Below are positions 24,701-32,394 of a stretch of DNA of 64,000 nucleotides, piece by piece. The notes beneath the pieces are model-generated. The model saw only the letters and a list, made by a program, of their open reading frames with translations, was not told the origin of the DNA and did not search any database. Source of the stretch: Anisus vortex. Taxonomy: Eukaryota > Mollusca > Gastropoda > Planorbidae. The stretch covers positions 31,801,320 to 31,865,319 of the forward strand of contig OX421495.1 in NCBI GenBank assembly GCA_949126835.1, written 5' to 3'. Numbering within the stretch: position 1 is the first letter of the stretch; every line of letters begins with the position of its first letter. The translations under genes and the position numbers were made by a program.

Positions 24701-27700
24701 GTATGTACAGGTTCTAAACTGAGCGCCATTTCAGAATGATGTCCTTTTCCCATTTACTACTTTTTAATATCACAAGCTTGACAACAACAATTCTTATGCA
24801 TGTTATAGGGCCAGAAGACCCTAAACAAACAAAAAAATAGAACAAAAACTAAATACCACAAGAAACTTTCTCACTATAGTTTTATTATTAGTTTATAGTT
24901 TATTATTATATCAGCAATATTGCTTAATTCATTAATTTATTTTTTAAATAAACGTAGTCCTATTACTAATAATGTAAACAATAAAAAAAAATACAACTAA
25001 ATACCAAAAGATATGTTCTTACTACAGTTTTTATTGTAATATTGTTAGTTATCTCTCTTTTAACAAACAAAACACATTGTAATCATTCATTTCTCCATCA
25101 ATTTGACGGGTATAACCACTAGTATATAATATATATATACTGCATATGCTCGCACCGGTATACAAGTCACATCCTTAGTTTAGGATTATTTTTCTTAATG
25201 TTGTCACTCCCCTAATATTGACTCAAAAATTTGAACAAGTCATATTTTTTACTCTTTTTTTCCACATTGACTTTCCCAGCGTCGATGTATGAGATTCGTT
25301 TTTCTCATTAATTTCTTATTCTCATCTTTTTATAATACTTTTTTTAATAAAATCTAGAATGATTTTCCTTTGAATAACATCCGAATAACATCTCGATCTT
25401 TTAGTTTTCATTGTGTTTTCATTGAGAGAAATATTAAACGGATTGTTTTTTAGAAACGTCACCCAGCGATTGATATCACCTGACTAAACGCGCTGGCTCG
25501 CAAAGTAGCAAAGGATCTTCTTTCATTCGATTCGGCATTTTCTCTAGTGCTTTTTGCGTTTGCAATAATACTCTTGCATAGTATTAAACGAAAGAGGCAC
25601 ACCAAACATTTTCTTTATGTTATTAAGTTTTAATTAAATTTACAGGCTAGCTCTAAAATTTAAGTCAAAGGTCTTACATAAATATTTTCATGTAAAATGT
25701 AGGCATACACATATCCTAGTAATTCTACATGACTACAATAAACGATATGGGTGATGTAGGAAAATCTATGACAGATTAGTGATGTTTTTAAAACTTTTCA
25801 AAAACAAAATCGGATGTATAAGTCACACACCAACTTTTTGTCAAAATGTTTCATAAAAAAAGTGCGACTTATAGTCTATTATATACGGTACATAAATTAT
25901 TTTATTTTACCTTTATGACAACTTGACCCATTATTGTTATAACAAAAACTTGCTTTAAAAAAATGTGATATTTTATTTAACCTTTTTTTTATTATAGATG
26001 AAGATGTTTATATCATTGTTGTCTCCTAGCATCATATGTGCTGTTTTGTGGTTGCTTTTTACTTTCTTTCCTTTATAAAAATATTTAAATCTATCTCTTG
26101 TTATGGACTAATACTCTGATGACTATTATTACGACTCGTTAAATCGGATTCAATGTATAGTTGTATCTTTATTAGAAGTCTCTAGATTCTGCTAATCTGT
26201 AGCCCAAGCTAGGGTTCCTTGACTGACAGGTCTTTGCAGTAATGTAGTTATATTCAGTATAATTATCTTCAACACCTTTCTCAACAATGATAGATCAAAC
26301 AACTCCAGTTGTTGAATAAACAATTTTATTTAAATTGTAGACTCAATATAAACGATAAATAAATGCATCAACTGATGGCAACATAAGAGTTATAGAATTT
26401 CATATAATATCAGACCTGCCTACTCTCCCGCATTGTGCGGGAGTTCTACGCATTTGAACCCTGTTTTCCGCTTTTACGCACACCTTTAAAATTCTTCCGC
26501 TTTTTTGTTCCCCGCCTATGAATTTTTTTTCCGAAAATTTAATTTTTTTTTCCGATCGATATTTTTCCGACACTTGCGAAAAATGCGAATCTTTTTCTGT
26601 CGAAAATCGGAAGTCGGAACTAAAATTTATTTCCATGGACATGCGCAGTATACACATTTCCCTTTATTTTACCATCGAATCGGCCAAAAAATGGCGGCAC
26701 TTTCACTTTCTGGTCTGTGCCGGCCAAAAAAATCGGCAGATAAAAACTACGATTAAAATAGCGATTTCCAATCCAATGTCTTATAATAAATATAGTTACT
26801 TCCTTTTACTAATAAATAATCTTCCGTTTTTCGCTCTTCTGTTCTTTTTTTTTAAATTTATTTTTACAACGATGGTTGTCGAACTTCTTTGCTAGCAATG
26901 CCTAGGCCTAGGCTAATGCTATTACTATATAAACTATTGTATTGAAATGGAATAAGGCATGCTAATGCTATGTGACTCAGAATATAATTTTGCATCTACA
27001 TATGAAAGACTGTTAGTTTAAATTTAAGTTTAGATTTTGAGTGGGAAAGCTGATCCGAAGCTTCAGCCATTGACTACGTCATACTCAAACACTGTTATTT
27101 TGCCTATATCGGGAGACTTATTTTTTTTCAAAAGCCCTAAATAACTGAAACCTCTCTGTAAATATAATAATAAATAGTAAGTTTTTTATAAGATAAATAA
27201 AATATAAAATGGCTATTATTAAATTCCATTATAGTTTTTTTTTTAATGAAAATTAATATGTGCCTTTGAAAAGTGGAGTTTTAGGCAGTGGTGCCACTTT
27301 TTCGTATTTATCCCGGAAATCCGGATTCGCGAGGCTAAATATTTTTCGGCTCCGGATTCGCGAGATTCAATTTACTTTGGTTCCGGATTCGTGGGTTAAC
27401 CAACAAAAAAAAAAAAATCTACGAGTCCGAAATCGCGGTACGAAACCCGGTTCGGTGAGAATCGGATCCGCTATGAATAGACTTAATAGACCTGGTAGGC
27501 GTACTGTAAACCATACCTAGATAGGCCTACAGTATTAGCCTATAAGCTTAGTTTAGTGAAATGTCACGCTATGTGGTTGGATTTTTTTAAATTAACTAAA
27601 AAAATGTTTAATGATCGGAAAATAAGGTAGGCTACCTAAATTTTCCAGCCGCCTAGATTTTTATCGTCATAAAAAGGTAGGCTAATTCCCGACTCGGCGT

Positions 27701-30334
27701 CTGTTTCACACCTCCGTGTAGGCTATAGGCCTACTATTAGTAGGCCTATATTAGGCTAGGCCTATCTATAAGCTTGTAATATGAAAGGTTATTGTCATTT
27801 CAATGGAAAGATTAAAACTACTTTTTTTTTCCTCCATTAAAAATGCGTTTTTTATCAGTCCGCTAAAATGAAGGCGACGAAATATGAATAAATTAATCTA
27901 TTGGAGCAATGTCACAGTTAGATACGTTGCATTCATATTTATTAGACCTAAGCTTAATGAATGGAGTAAAACTGCCGGTGTAATGTTTAGAACTAGGCCT
28001 AGTCCTAGCAGTCACTTATGCTGGTGCATTATTTTTTCTAACAATATCGGACATAACAAGAAAATAATAAAATAATGTTGATTTTAAATTAATTTCAAAA
28101 CGAAGTTTTAAATTGTTAGTGGCGCGCATTCGCGAATTTGCTCATTTTCATAACAAAATAAAAATACGTCATTTCACTGAACTATATAGCCTACCGTAAA
28201 AAAATGTGTATTAATCCTTCAGTTTTTATTTGTTCCCTCTTTTCAGTTATTAGGCATTTGAAGTTACAGACTAGATTCAATAGTTTACTAGTTAACATGT
28301 TATCCTAAATAAACTAAAGTTTCATATGCCTTAGAGTTAAAGTCACTAGGATTAGGATACAATATTTAAATTACATTTATTGGTAACTGACCTAGAAAAT
28401 ACAGAACAAAGTAAATGGGGAATAAAGATACACATAACTACATAATAATAATTATATCTTTAAAGTAGGCTATCTTAACTTGAAAAAAACAAAAGGGTTA
28501 TGATAAGATCAATAGGAATGATGTTATTAAATTGTTAAAATAACACATCTTTGTATGTTTAACTATGATTTTAGATTTGTCCATTTTTTAAAAGATTTTT
28601 CAAGCCATTTATCAATAACCAAAGTAAGCTTAGGCCTAGCAATAACACAATCATATAAAACATTTTAAAGACATAATTTTCCTATCATAATATGCAGAAA
28701 TATATTGTAAAAACAACATTGCTTATTGGTGTAGCCTATATTATATTAAATTATATATATATACCGGTATATACAATATGGTAAAAAAAATATAAATTTT
28801 AGGGTTGGTTTGTAAAATTTTGGAAAGTAGGTTTCAGGGTTCAAGAAATTTTAAGAAAAGGATTTCAGGGTTCACTGCTTCAAGTGAGTGGCACCCACGG
28901 TTTGGGGTTAGGGCCTAATCAAAAATTAAAACGACTTTTTCTGTCCTTCTATAAACTTAGAGAGGAGACAATTTCTGAGTTTTACAAGTCTGTAAGACTT
29001 TATTTTTGTAAAGTCTGTGAATACTTGGTGCAAAACCTGCCCTTAGATGACCAAGTCCTTGTCAATTCAGTTGTAGTCAACCTTCATGAAAGAAAGAACA
29101 TAACGTCTTCCCATCTAAATTACTTCTTAGATAGGTTTCCAATGCTGATGGGGGATCCTGACAGGGATGTTATCCTTGAGCAGTTCGCCAAGCTGCAGAG
29201 TACTGACTTGGATCTGCCAGTAAATGAACGGGTTGATCACAGCTGGACAAAGTTGTCCTCCGAGTATCCCCAACTCTCTAGTCATGAAGGGGATACTCAC
29301 AATTCCCCACTCTAGCGCGCCTTGTGAGCGTATTTTTTCAATGGTCAGGAAGACCTGCACTGACCATTGCATTTGGAATGATGTTATTTCATGTAGATTA
29401 AATATTATCACATATTATGCTGCAAACCTGTGTTTCTTTATAACTATGATAAAATAGTTTGTGTATAATTATAATTATATTATTATGTATTTTTGTTATG
29501 CTTCTCTAAATCTCCCTCATCAGTTGGAAAATCTCCCACATAACTAGCCTCTGTCTCCCTCATGGGTCCAGTGGGGGGTAGGCAGGTCTGTAATATACAA
29601 GTATCAATATAGCGACTTCTCTCTACAAACTTCCAAACTGAACTAACTTTAAGGAGGTAGGGACTTTCCAAAGAAAACTATTATCGACGGTTCTACAGGG
29701 TCTTAATACGCATTTTAATCTCCTGCTCTATAGAATACTGCGATCCAGAATTAACCTTCAATTTCCACGGGGTTGGACGAATTATTTTATTTAAACTGCC
29801 CTCAGGGCACAAAGGTCAAACCTTGGACTCTAATATGCACTTGTTAAGAGGTCAATGCCTTATTACGTCATTCCTCTATGACCGATATTCGTAACACTCT
29901 CTATATATTATATATATATATATTTTTTTTTAAATTCATCAGATCATTTACTGGTCCAATGATTGGTGGAGTTCTTATTGATAATATAGGATTTAGATAT
30001 GGAACAACAATTATTAGTGGATTATATTTGTTTGCGGTAAGTTTTGAATTTCATTGGCTATGAGTTGGATTTGTTTTAGATAAATAAAAAGACTTTCTAG
30101 ATCAGTTTGAATGCCAACAATCTTTTCTGCATGCTAACAATGATTGAATAACAAAAATATTTAGGAGCATTTAATTATTGATTTTTTTTTACTACAATTA
30201 GAAAAATTGATTATATATTTTAATAAATTTGTAATTATATTTTTTTTAATTAGACATTCACCTGTGGTATATACTTCATTACTCGTCACCTCAAGCATCG
30301 CAAAGTTAAGTCATCATTGCATCATTCAGTTTAG
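568..30334 (+). CDS. SLC18B1: SLC18B1-like MFS transporter (13 coding exons, 5' partial)
   Basis: Seen: joining 568-773, 1845-1940, 3390-3463, 4250-4397, 4821-4889, 13548-13638, 14163-14299, 16971-17069, 20024-20118, 21093-21188, 21763-21837, 29943-30036 and 30254-30334 gives one open frame of about 452 residues ending in TAG. All junctions are GT-AG and all phases close. The product is a string of hydrophobic segments, with an antiporter motif C-like stretch (GIGLMVGPAVGG, exon 5), a second-half motif A remnant (WGYLSDTK, exon 8) and a GPMIGG motif (exon 12). Known: SLC18B1 is a proton-coupled vesicular polyamine exporter of about 456 residues, so little is missing. No Met precedes the first exon, so the start codon lies in an upstream exon, probably outside the window. 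Inference: membrane transporter of secretory vesicles; polyamine substrate by homology only. The introns are swollen by transposons but no coding exon is disrupted. Confidence 0.85.
1074..1091 (+). repeat. G18 homopolymer after a GT run
   Basis: A TG microsatellite runs into 18 consecutive G in intron 1 of the transporter. It is one of six plus-strand G runs of 12-18 in the window. Confidence 0.95.
1433..1556 (+). repeat. 17-bp minisatellite in intron 1
   Basis: About seven copies of a 17-bp unit close to GACACCAGCTGACTGCA, with substitutions between units. The remainder of intron 1 (774-1844) shows nothing else. Confidence 0.9.
1845..1940 (+). CDS. SLC18B1: SLC18B1-like exon b (TM2)
   Basis: 32 codons in phase 0 between TTTTTAG and GTAAGT. 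Encodes the second helix (IVTGLIFSCFEFMIFISS), ending SPFYGNY at the start of the TM2-TM3 loop. Confidence 0.85.
2127..2278 (+). repeat. 25-bp minisatellite in intron 2
   Basis: Six nearly perfect tandem copies of a 25-bp unit (AGTCAGTATGTATTAAATAA plus ATTAG). Very low divergence implies recent expansion or homogenisation. Confidence 0.95.
2500..3176 (+). mobile_element. 5'-truncated LINE (CR1/L2-like) 3' end
   Basis: Seen: an open frame to 2953 encodes the C-terminal part of an ORF2 protein, with blocks CNSCLWGLPQKQLERLQKV, HWLSVTKRIDHK and FGVRSFESVAPSLWNGLP, followed by a 3' UTR and a TTATT-rich tail at about 3150-3172. These blocks are typical of the region after the reverse transcriptase in CR1/L2-type non-LTR retrotransposons. 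The copy starts abruptly near 2500, as expected for 5' truncation. A second copy of the family lies in reverse orientation at 14582-15205. Confidence 0.8.
3390..3463 (+). CDS. SLC18B1: SLC18B1-like exon c (TM3)
   Basis: Acceptor TTCTTCACAG, donor GGGTAAGTT, 74 nt. Begins LTRIGPRFLF, a degenerate MFS motif A loop, followed by the third helix. Confidence 0.85.
3464..4249. other. Intron 3, nothing recognised
   Basis: Contains one short sequence also present at 1376-1400 (CAACTTTGAGACCC followed by GGGTTCAGAA, here at 4081-4105), probably remnants of one dispersed repeat. The small ORFs here have no recognisable product. Intron 4 (4398-4820) is likewise empty. Confidence 0.5.
4250..4397 (+). CDS. 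SLC18B1: SLC18B1-like exon d (TM4)
   Basis: 148 nt between CAACAG and GTAAGT. Encodes FIVITFACRCVEALG and the following helix, ending SSEFPKNVGTVF, the usual TM4-TM5 region of vesicular amine-type transporters. Confidence 0.85.
4821..4889 (+). CDS. SLC18B1: SLC18B1-like exon e (TM5, antiporter motif C)
   Basis: 23 codons. GIGLMVGPAVGGTLY fits antiporter motif C, the strongest family signature in the gene. The next intron (4890-13547) carries the complete LTR retrotransposon. Confidence 0.87.
4890..6702. other. Intron 5, part before the LTR element
   Basis: AT-rich with scattered AGGCCTA motifs and a patch at about 5400-5640 rich in CG-containing words. No coding sequence supported. Confidence 0.5.
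6703..7296 (+). repeat. 5' LTR
   Basis: Contains a perfect CRE palindrome TGACGTCA at 6920-6927, a TATATAA box at 6949-6955 and AATAAA at 7080-7085, which together look like a pol II LTR promoter and polyadenylation signal. The sequence after it (7297 on) does not show an obvious tRNA primer match. Confidence 0.93.
7939..8979 (+). pseudogene. LTR element gag (SCAN-like), one in-frame TGA
   Basis: Seen: ATG at 7939, a leucine-rich and coiled-coil Q/E-rich N-terminal half (repeated IELA/IEMA heptads at about residues 95-130), then a capsid-like region. The frame meets TGA at 8641-8643 but resumes at once in the same frame (ELRKSSQQTYADFLRQKEKY), which resembles the SCAN/capsid C-terminal domain, and continues to TGA at 8977. 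Known: vertebrate SCAN domains are thought to derive from the gag of Gmr1-like retroelements. The TGA is consistent with CGA to TGA decay. The copy is inactive as it stands. Confidence 0.75.
8967..11305 (+). pseudogene. LTR element protease-integrase polyprotein remnant
   Basis: Frame shifted relative to gag. In order: CCHC knuckle (CAHCKKEGHTKQNC, about 9067-9108), aspartic protease motif LRDTGASQSLL (about 9731-9763), then, with no reverse transcriptase between, an integrase zinc region (CRSCHFCQ, about 10590) and catalytic core with its three acidic residues visible in LIDCVGPL, SDQGTNF and YHPESQG. Two further in-frame TGA codons lie at 10466-10468 and 10664-10666, leaving three open pieces in one frame. 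One expected zinc-binding His appears replaced by Gln (AGQMGV, about 10510). The frame ends at TAA 11303-11305 soon after the integrase core. Confidence 0.85.
11306..12413 (+). other. Non-coding 3' internal part of the LTR element
   Basis: AT-rich, no ORF above background. In a Gmr1-like element this is where RT and RNase H should be. Three copies of GTGCCTAATG-N-GCACT, each with inverted GTGC/GCAC ends, lie at 12170-12186, 12226-12241 and 12260-12276. The polypurine tract occupies about 12404-12413. Confidence 0.6.
12414..13008 (+). repeat. 3' LTR
   Basis: Matches the 5' LTR at all but about ten positions, including CRE (12631-12638) and TATATAA (12660-12666). It is followed by the CATG target duplication. 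Confidence 0.93.
13171..13520 (+). repeat. 56-bp minisatellite next to exon f
   Basis: Six to seven copies of a 56-bp unit beginning TCTACCAATACTTTACATCT, starting at 13171, 13227, 13283, 13339, 13387 (an 8-bp shorter unit precedes it), 13443 and 13499. Each unit contains internally repeated TCTA-ACAATAC words. The array ends about 27 bp before the exon f acceptor, so it occupies the branch-point region. Confidence 0.92.
13548..13638 (+). CDS. SLC18B1: SLC18B1-like exon f (TM6)
   Basis: 91 nt, acceptor CATTCTAG. Encodes LGGYGLPFYVIGTLTL and the sixth helix, ending LLPEPQ. A 56-bp tandem repeat stops roughly 27 bp upstream of the acceptor. Confidence 0.85.
13639..14162. other. Intron 6, nothing recognised
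   Basis: Ordinary AT-rich intron with no repeats or coding similarity that I can see. Confidence 0.6.
14163..14299 (+). CDS. SLC18B1: SLC18B1-like exon g (central loop, TM7)
   Basis: 137 nt between CCCTACAG and GTAAAAAAA. A charged cytosolic loop (VHNERKTN) leads into the seventh helix (LIWFSSLSITVTSLAIMF). Confidence 0.85.
14418..14581 (+). repeat. 59-bp minisatellite, left block
   Basis: Two full units (14464-14522, 14523-14581) and a partial one, of the same pyrimidine-rich 59-bp unit as the large array. The LINE copy on the minus strand begins exactly at the end of a unit. Confidence 0.93.
14582..15205 (-). mobile_element. 5'-truncated LINE (CR1/L2-like), 3' end
   Basis: On the minus strand the sequence encodes CNSCLWGLPQNQ, HWLPVTKRIDHK and FGVRSFESAAPYLWNKLP, matching the LINE copy at 2500-3176. 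The coding part ends with ...KTFLFN stop near 14706, then a 3' UTR and a (CAT)n tail at 14582-14602. The frame has further breaks upstream. It lies inside the 59-bp minisatellite. Confidence 0.8.
15216..16218 (+). repeat. 59-bp minisatellite, main array (17 units)
   Basis: Units start every 59 bp from 15216 to 16160, with variation mostly at one or two sites (TTTG/TTGG, TTGGCC/TTGACC). Because 59 is not a multiple of three and no frame has a stop, all three forward frames are open and encode the same hydrophobic peptide in rotation; I regard this as non-coding. Confidence 0.96.
16219..16336 (-). mobile_element. Second copy of the LINE 3' end
   Basis: About 118 bp nearly identical to 14582-14699 ((ATG)n, then TTATATAGCGCGCCTATCCA onwards), diverging right after an A-rich run. 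It begins at the same phase of the 59-bp unit as the first copy. The rest of intron 7 (16337-16970) shows nothing. Confidence 0.9.
16971..17069 (+). CDS. SLC18B1: SLC18B1-like exon h (TM8)
   Basis: 33 codons, phase 0. Encodes LSPALIGLVFVIAPGLYAF and WGYLSDTK, the repeat of motif A in the second half of MFS proteins. Confidence 0.87.
17101..19917 (+). mobile_element. hAT DNA transposon, 8-bp TSD
   Basis: Ends form an inverted repeat: CAGAGGTTCCCAACC at the left, and GGTTGGGAACCCCTG at the right. The element is flanked by a perfect 8-bp duplication ATTTAAAC (17093-17100, 19918-19925), diagnostic of hAT. The coding region encodes a transposase of the kind domesticated in vertebrate GTF2IRD2/ZBED-type proteins. 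It sits in intron 8 of the transporter in sense orientation. Confidence 0.95.
17849..19613 (+). pseudogene. hAT transposase, broken by a stop and a frameshift
   Basis: ATG at 17849 begins a BED-like zinc-finger region (CVCLLCGSSVERHFQTNH). TAA at 18107-18109 interrupts it, the same frame continues to about 18297 (KKPFIDGELFKE), then a frameshift leads to the long frame ending at 19613. That part carries FDESTDIS, TTDGAPSMMGKNKG, CIIHQEALC and VRWLSKGKVL, the RNase H-fold transposase blocks of this hAT group, and a C-terminal SRLTDEHLYDCL region. Function: cut-and-paste transposition in the intact state. The copy cannot make a full protein. Confidence 0.88.
20024..20118 (+). CDS. SLC18B1: SLC18B1-like exon i (TM9)
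   Basis: 95 nt between TATTACAG and GTAAGTTG. Encodes KINGILIFVGNLMCALAYLL, then GPSPYLSFLPE. Confidence 0.85.
20119..21092. other. Intron 9, nothing recognised
   Basis: AT-rich; no repeat family or coding similarity. Intron 10 (21189-21762) is the same. Confidence 0.5.
21093..21188 (+). CDS. SLC18B1: SLC18B1-like exon j (TM10)
   Basis: 96 nt between TTCTTTACAG and GTAAGTTG. Encodes ALWVIIVGLVISGLFIALA and VPTMNCLLIGAT. Confidence 0.85.
21763..21837 (+). CDS. SLC18B1: SLC18B1-like exon k (TM11 start)
   Basis: 75 nt, acceptor TTTGGTAG, donor GGGTAAGT. Encodes ELGFEDNIDTYGIIAGLFNT, the substrate-side loop and start of TM11. The following intron spans 8.1 kb of transposons. Confidence 0.82.
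22622..22693 (+). repeat. Short palindromic tandem repeat
   Basis: Three copies of a unit containing CACACTATAGTGGGCC. CACTATAGTG is self-complementary. Confidence 0.8.
24253..24360 (+). repeat. Two G runs (18 and 14) and a MITE-like end
   Basis: G18 at 24253-24270 and G14 at 24347-24360. Between them CAGGGGCGAAGCCAGAAAT (from about 24320) resembles the CAGTGGCGTAGCCAGG end of the MITE at 43260. No matching right end was found. Confidence 0.7.
24521..24682. repeat. Dispersed repeat, copy 1 of 2
   Basis: About 160 bp shared with 26129-26288 in direct orientation, including TTATTAGAAGTCTCTAGATT and CCTTGACTGACAGGTCT. Type unknown; possibly a SINE or LTR piece. Confidence 0.85.
26129..26288. 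repeat. Dispersed repeat, copy 2 of 2
   Basis: Direct-orientation partner of 24521-24682 with a few substitutions and indels. It lies between the pogo-like composite and the second hAT-like element. Confidence 0.85.
26411..29590 (+). mobile_element. Decayed hAT-like transposon
   Basis: Terminal inverted repeat CAGACCTGCCTAC at 26411 with GTAGGCAGGTCTG at 29578-29590. Flanks share TAATAT on both sides (six clear bases of a possible hAT duplication). C-terminal transposase fragments lie near the right end. The middle is non-coding and includes a threefold CCGGATTCGCGAG-like repeat (27310-27400) and AGGCCTA-rich DNA. Confidence 0.8.
28914..29457 (+). pseudogene. hAT transposase C-terminal remnant
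   Basis: One frame to about 29290 encodes ISEFYKSVRLYFCKVCEYLV, NLPLDDQVLVNSVVV and HLNYFLDRFPMLM. A frameshift then leads to ILTIPHSSAPCERIFSMVRK, the hAT dimerisation-domain signature, ending at 29457. The N-terminal half of the transposase is missing. Confidence 0.82.
29943..30036 (+). CDS. SLC18B1: SLC18B1-like exon l (TM11-TM12)
   Basis: 94 nt. SFTGPMIGGVLIDNIGFRYG continues exactly where exon k stops in SLC18B1-type proteins (GP-x-x-GG then a GF loop). Encodes most of the last helix. Confidence 0.87.
30254..30334 (+). CDS. SLC18B1: SLC18B1-like exon m (C-terminus, stop)
   Basis: 26 codons plus TAG. Ends TM12 and a basic cytosolic tail (RHLKHRKVKSSLHHSV). Possible AATAAA signals lie downstream near 31147-31170, but the true 3' end cannot be placed. 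Confidence 0.83.
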   Translation, partial: TFTCGIYFITRHLKHRKVKSSLHHSV

Positions 30335-32394
30335 AGGCTGACTTGTATAGAGACTCAACTTTAGAGAACATGATGAGATGTTAAATATAGTTCAGTGCCA
30401 AAAAACTGTGCCCACAGAGTATTTAAATCATAGGATGGTCAAACTGATGCAAAAGTTTACTCCTTAATAGCTGCATTTACTTCAGATTGAATTGAAAATA
30501 ATTTATTCACAATATTCATTTTAATTACAAAGACTATATTGTGTGACCTGCTTTTCCCATACAAGCCAAGGAAAGGCATCAAGTGGCGTTGATGTTATTT
30601 AGACACCAGCTTTCATGTTTTTTTTAGCCTAAAATGATATAATCCATTTTTTATTACATTTACCTGTAATTGGGAGGACTAATTAAGTTTAAAACCAATC
30701 ATGCATACATTTTACAAAAATCAACTCTTTTGTCAATCAAATACATTGTGTTAACATTTGATTTCTAAATTGTTTTTGAAATTTAAAAAAAGGCAAGAAG
30801 CTTTACTAATTGTGTCATCTGACCTAATTTTTAAGCAAGGCAGATTTAAAAAAAAATTTGATTGTGGTTTTGTTAAATGTTATTCATAATATAACATTGA
30901 TTTACTGGTAAATAATAATAATAATGGTGCTTTTATAGCACATATCCCGTTATAGTCTACACAAATGAAGTAAGTTCAAGATATTCTGTGGCCGTAATGT
31001 GTGACATTTCCTTATCCCAAAATATTGTCAAATATTAGTTCAGAGCTCAGTAGTTACAAGGAAATACAAGGAAAAGTCATAATTACAACCTAGTAGATTA
31101 CCTGGGTATTTTATTAATGAACCCAAGATTCTGGAATTATGATATAAATAAAACAAATAAAAATAAAACAATTGTTATTCATTGGCAATTTAATAAAATT
31201 GTAAACAAAAGATATATTTGCTTGCTATTTAACAGTTGAGGCTATACCATTGTTACCATCTTTCTAAATTTGTTTGGATTTACTGCTTACATTTATTGTT
31301 ATATAAGATTATTTAAAATGTTATGATTTATATATATGTATATATTGTTTGGAATATATTTTATTTTTAGATAAATCCATTGTCTTTCAGGTAATTGTTT
31401 TTGTACAGCTGTAGTACCTTTATACTTACAAATATAATATTACAAACTCATAACTGGTTTTTTGATGATAAGTATGTACTTACTTATTATATCAGTTTTT
31501 GGCTGTAACTGTTTGAAAGCAAATAAGATAAATATTTCAAAATACTTCTGAAGCTTCTAATAGATGTAACAACTTTATTGTTATTTTGAGAAAATGTATT
31601 AAACAGCTATTTTACACCTTTTAAAAATGCAAGCATGTATTAGCACCTGATTCTTCATATTACCAGTAATTATTTAAGATATTTAACAATTTTGTTTTCT
31701 TAATGAAAATCATTTAATTGAATATATTAATTTGTCTATTTTTCAGTCTTCCGTATTTTTTTTATTGTGATTATCTCTATAGCGCTGTTATGTAACTGTG
31801 ATTACCTCTTAAGTGCTTTCATAGAAGTGTGATTTGCTCTTAAGTGATCTCATAGAACAGTGTTTATCTTTCTACAGACATGATGAGCCAGTAATTTCAT
31901 GGTTTCACAAATTGTTGTCCTGGACAGTGTTTTCCCCTTAAGCATATTTAAATAAAATATGATGATGAACCACAGACTAAAACTCAAATGAGTATAACCA
32001 ATTAGTTTATATAAGGCGTACCATAGATTCATAGATTGGACAACACTCCTGTTATTTACAGCACAAATATATTTATATGCATGGACTTCTCATGGAATTA
32101 TCAGTAGGTACTCAAAACTGATTTTAATTTTTCAAGCTATTGCGCTTTTTTTATGTTTAATAGAAAGACAAAATGATTCTAAGAACTTTGATACCAATTT
32201 TATGACTGTATGTTAATTTTTAAGAAAGTTATGAAATTTTGAAATTTTACAAGTTGGTTACCTTTAGCCACCTCTCAAAGTCCTATTTTTAGAAGTCATT
32301 ATCTCAAAAAATATATTGGTTTTGGCTAAGTTACTTTGTTTACAGACACAAAAGTTTGTAGAGAAGAGACCCAATTTTTTTCATGAATGTGGTG
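30335..32394. other. 3' flank of the transporter, nothing firm
   Basis: Likely holds the transporter 3' UTR. AATAAA-like words cluster at 31147-31170. A short ATT-repeat followed by GGTGCTTTTATAGCACATA at 30908-30950 looks like the reversed 3' end of a LINE. No coding sequence seen. Confidence 0.45.

Larger units (their letters stand above)
22281..25888. mobile_element. Pogo/Tc1-like TIR composite, non-coding
   Basis: The left end, CAGTATATACTCGCGTATAA, and the reverse complement of the right end, CCGTATATAATAGACTATAA, both continue into GTCGCAC, and both outer flanks are TA. A second left end (about 25128-25190, sharing the ACCGGT-ATAAGTC and TTAGTT-GATTATTTTTCTT blocks) and an inner right end (ATGTGACTTATACGCA, about 24306-24321) indicate two related elements in tandem with other repeats between. 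No transposase is visible. Confidence 0.7.

Noticed and set aside
26400..26895. Overlapping ORFs rich in Phe/Lys near the left end of the hAT element
   Set aside because: They derive from poly-T/poly-A-rich terminal DNA of the transposon and have no recognisable domain.
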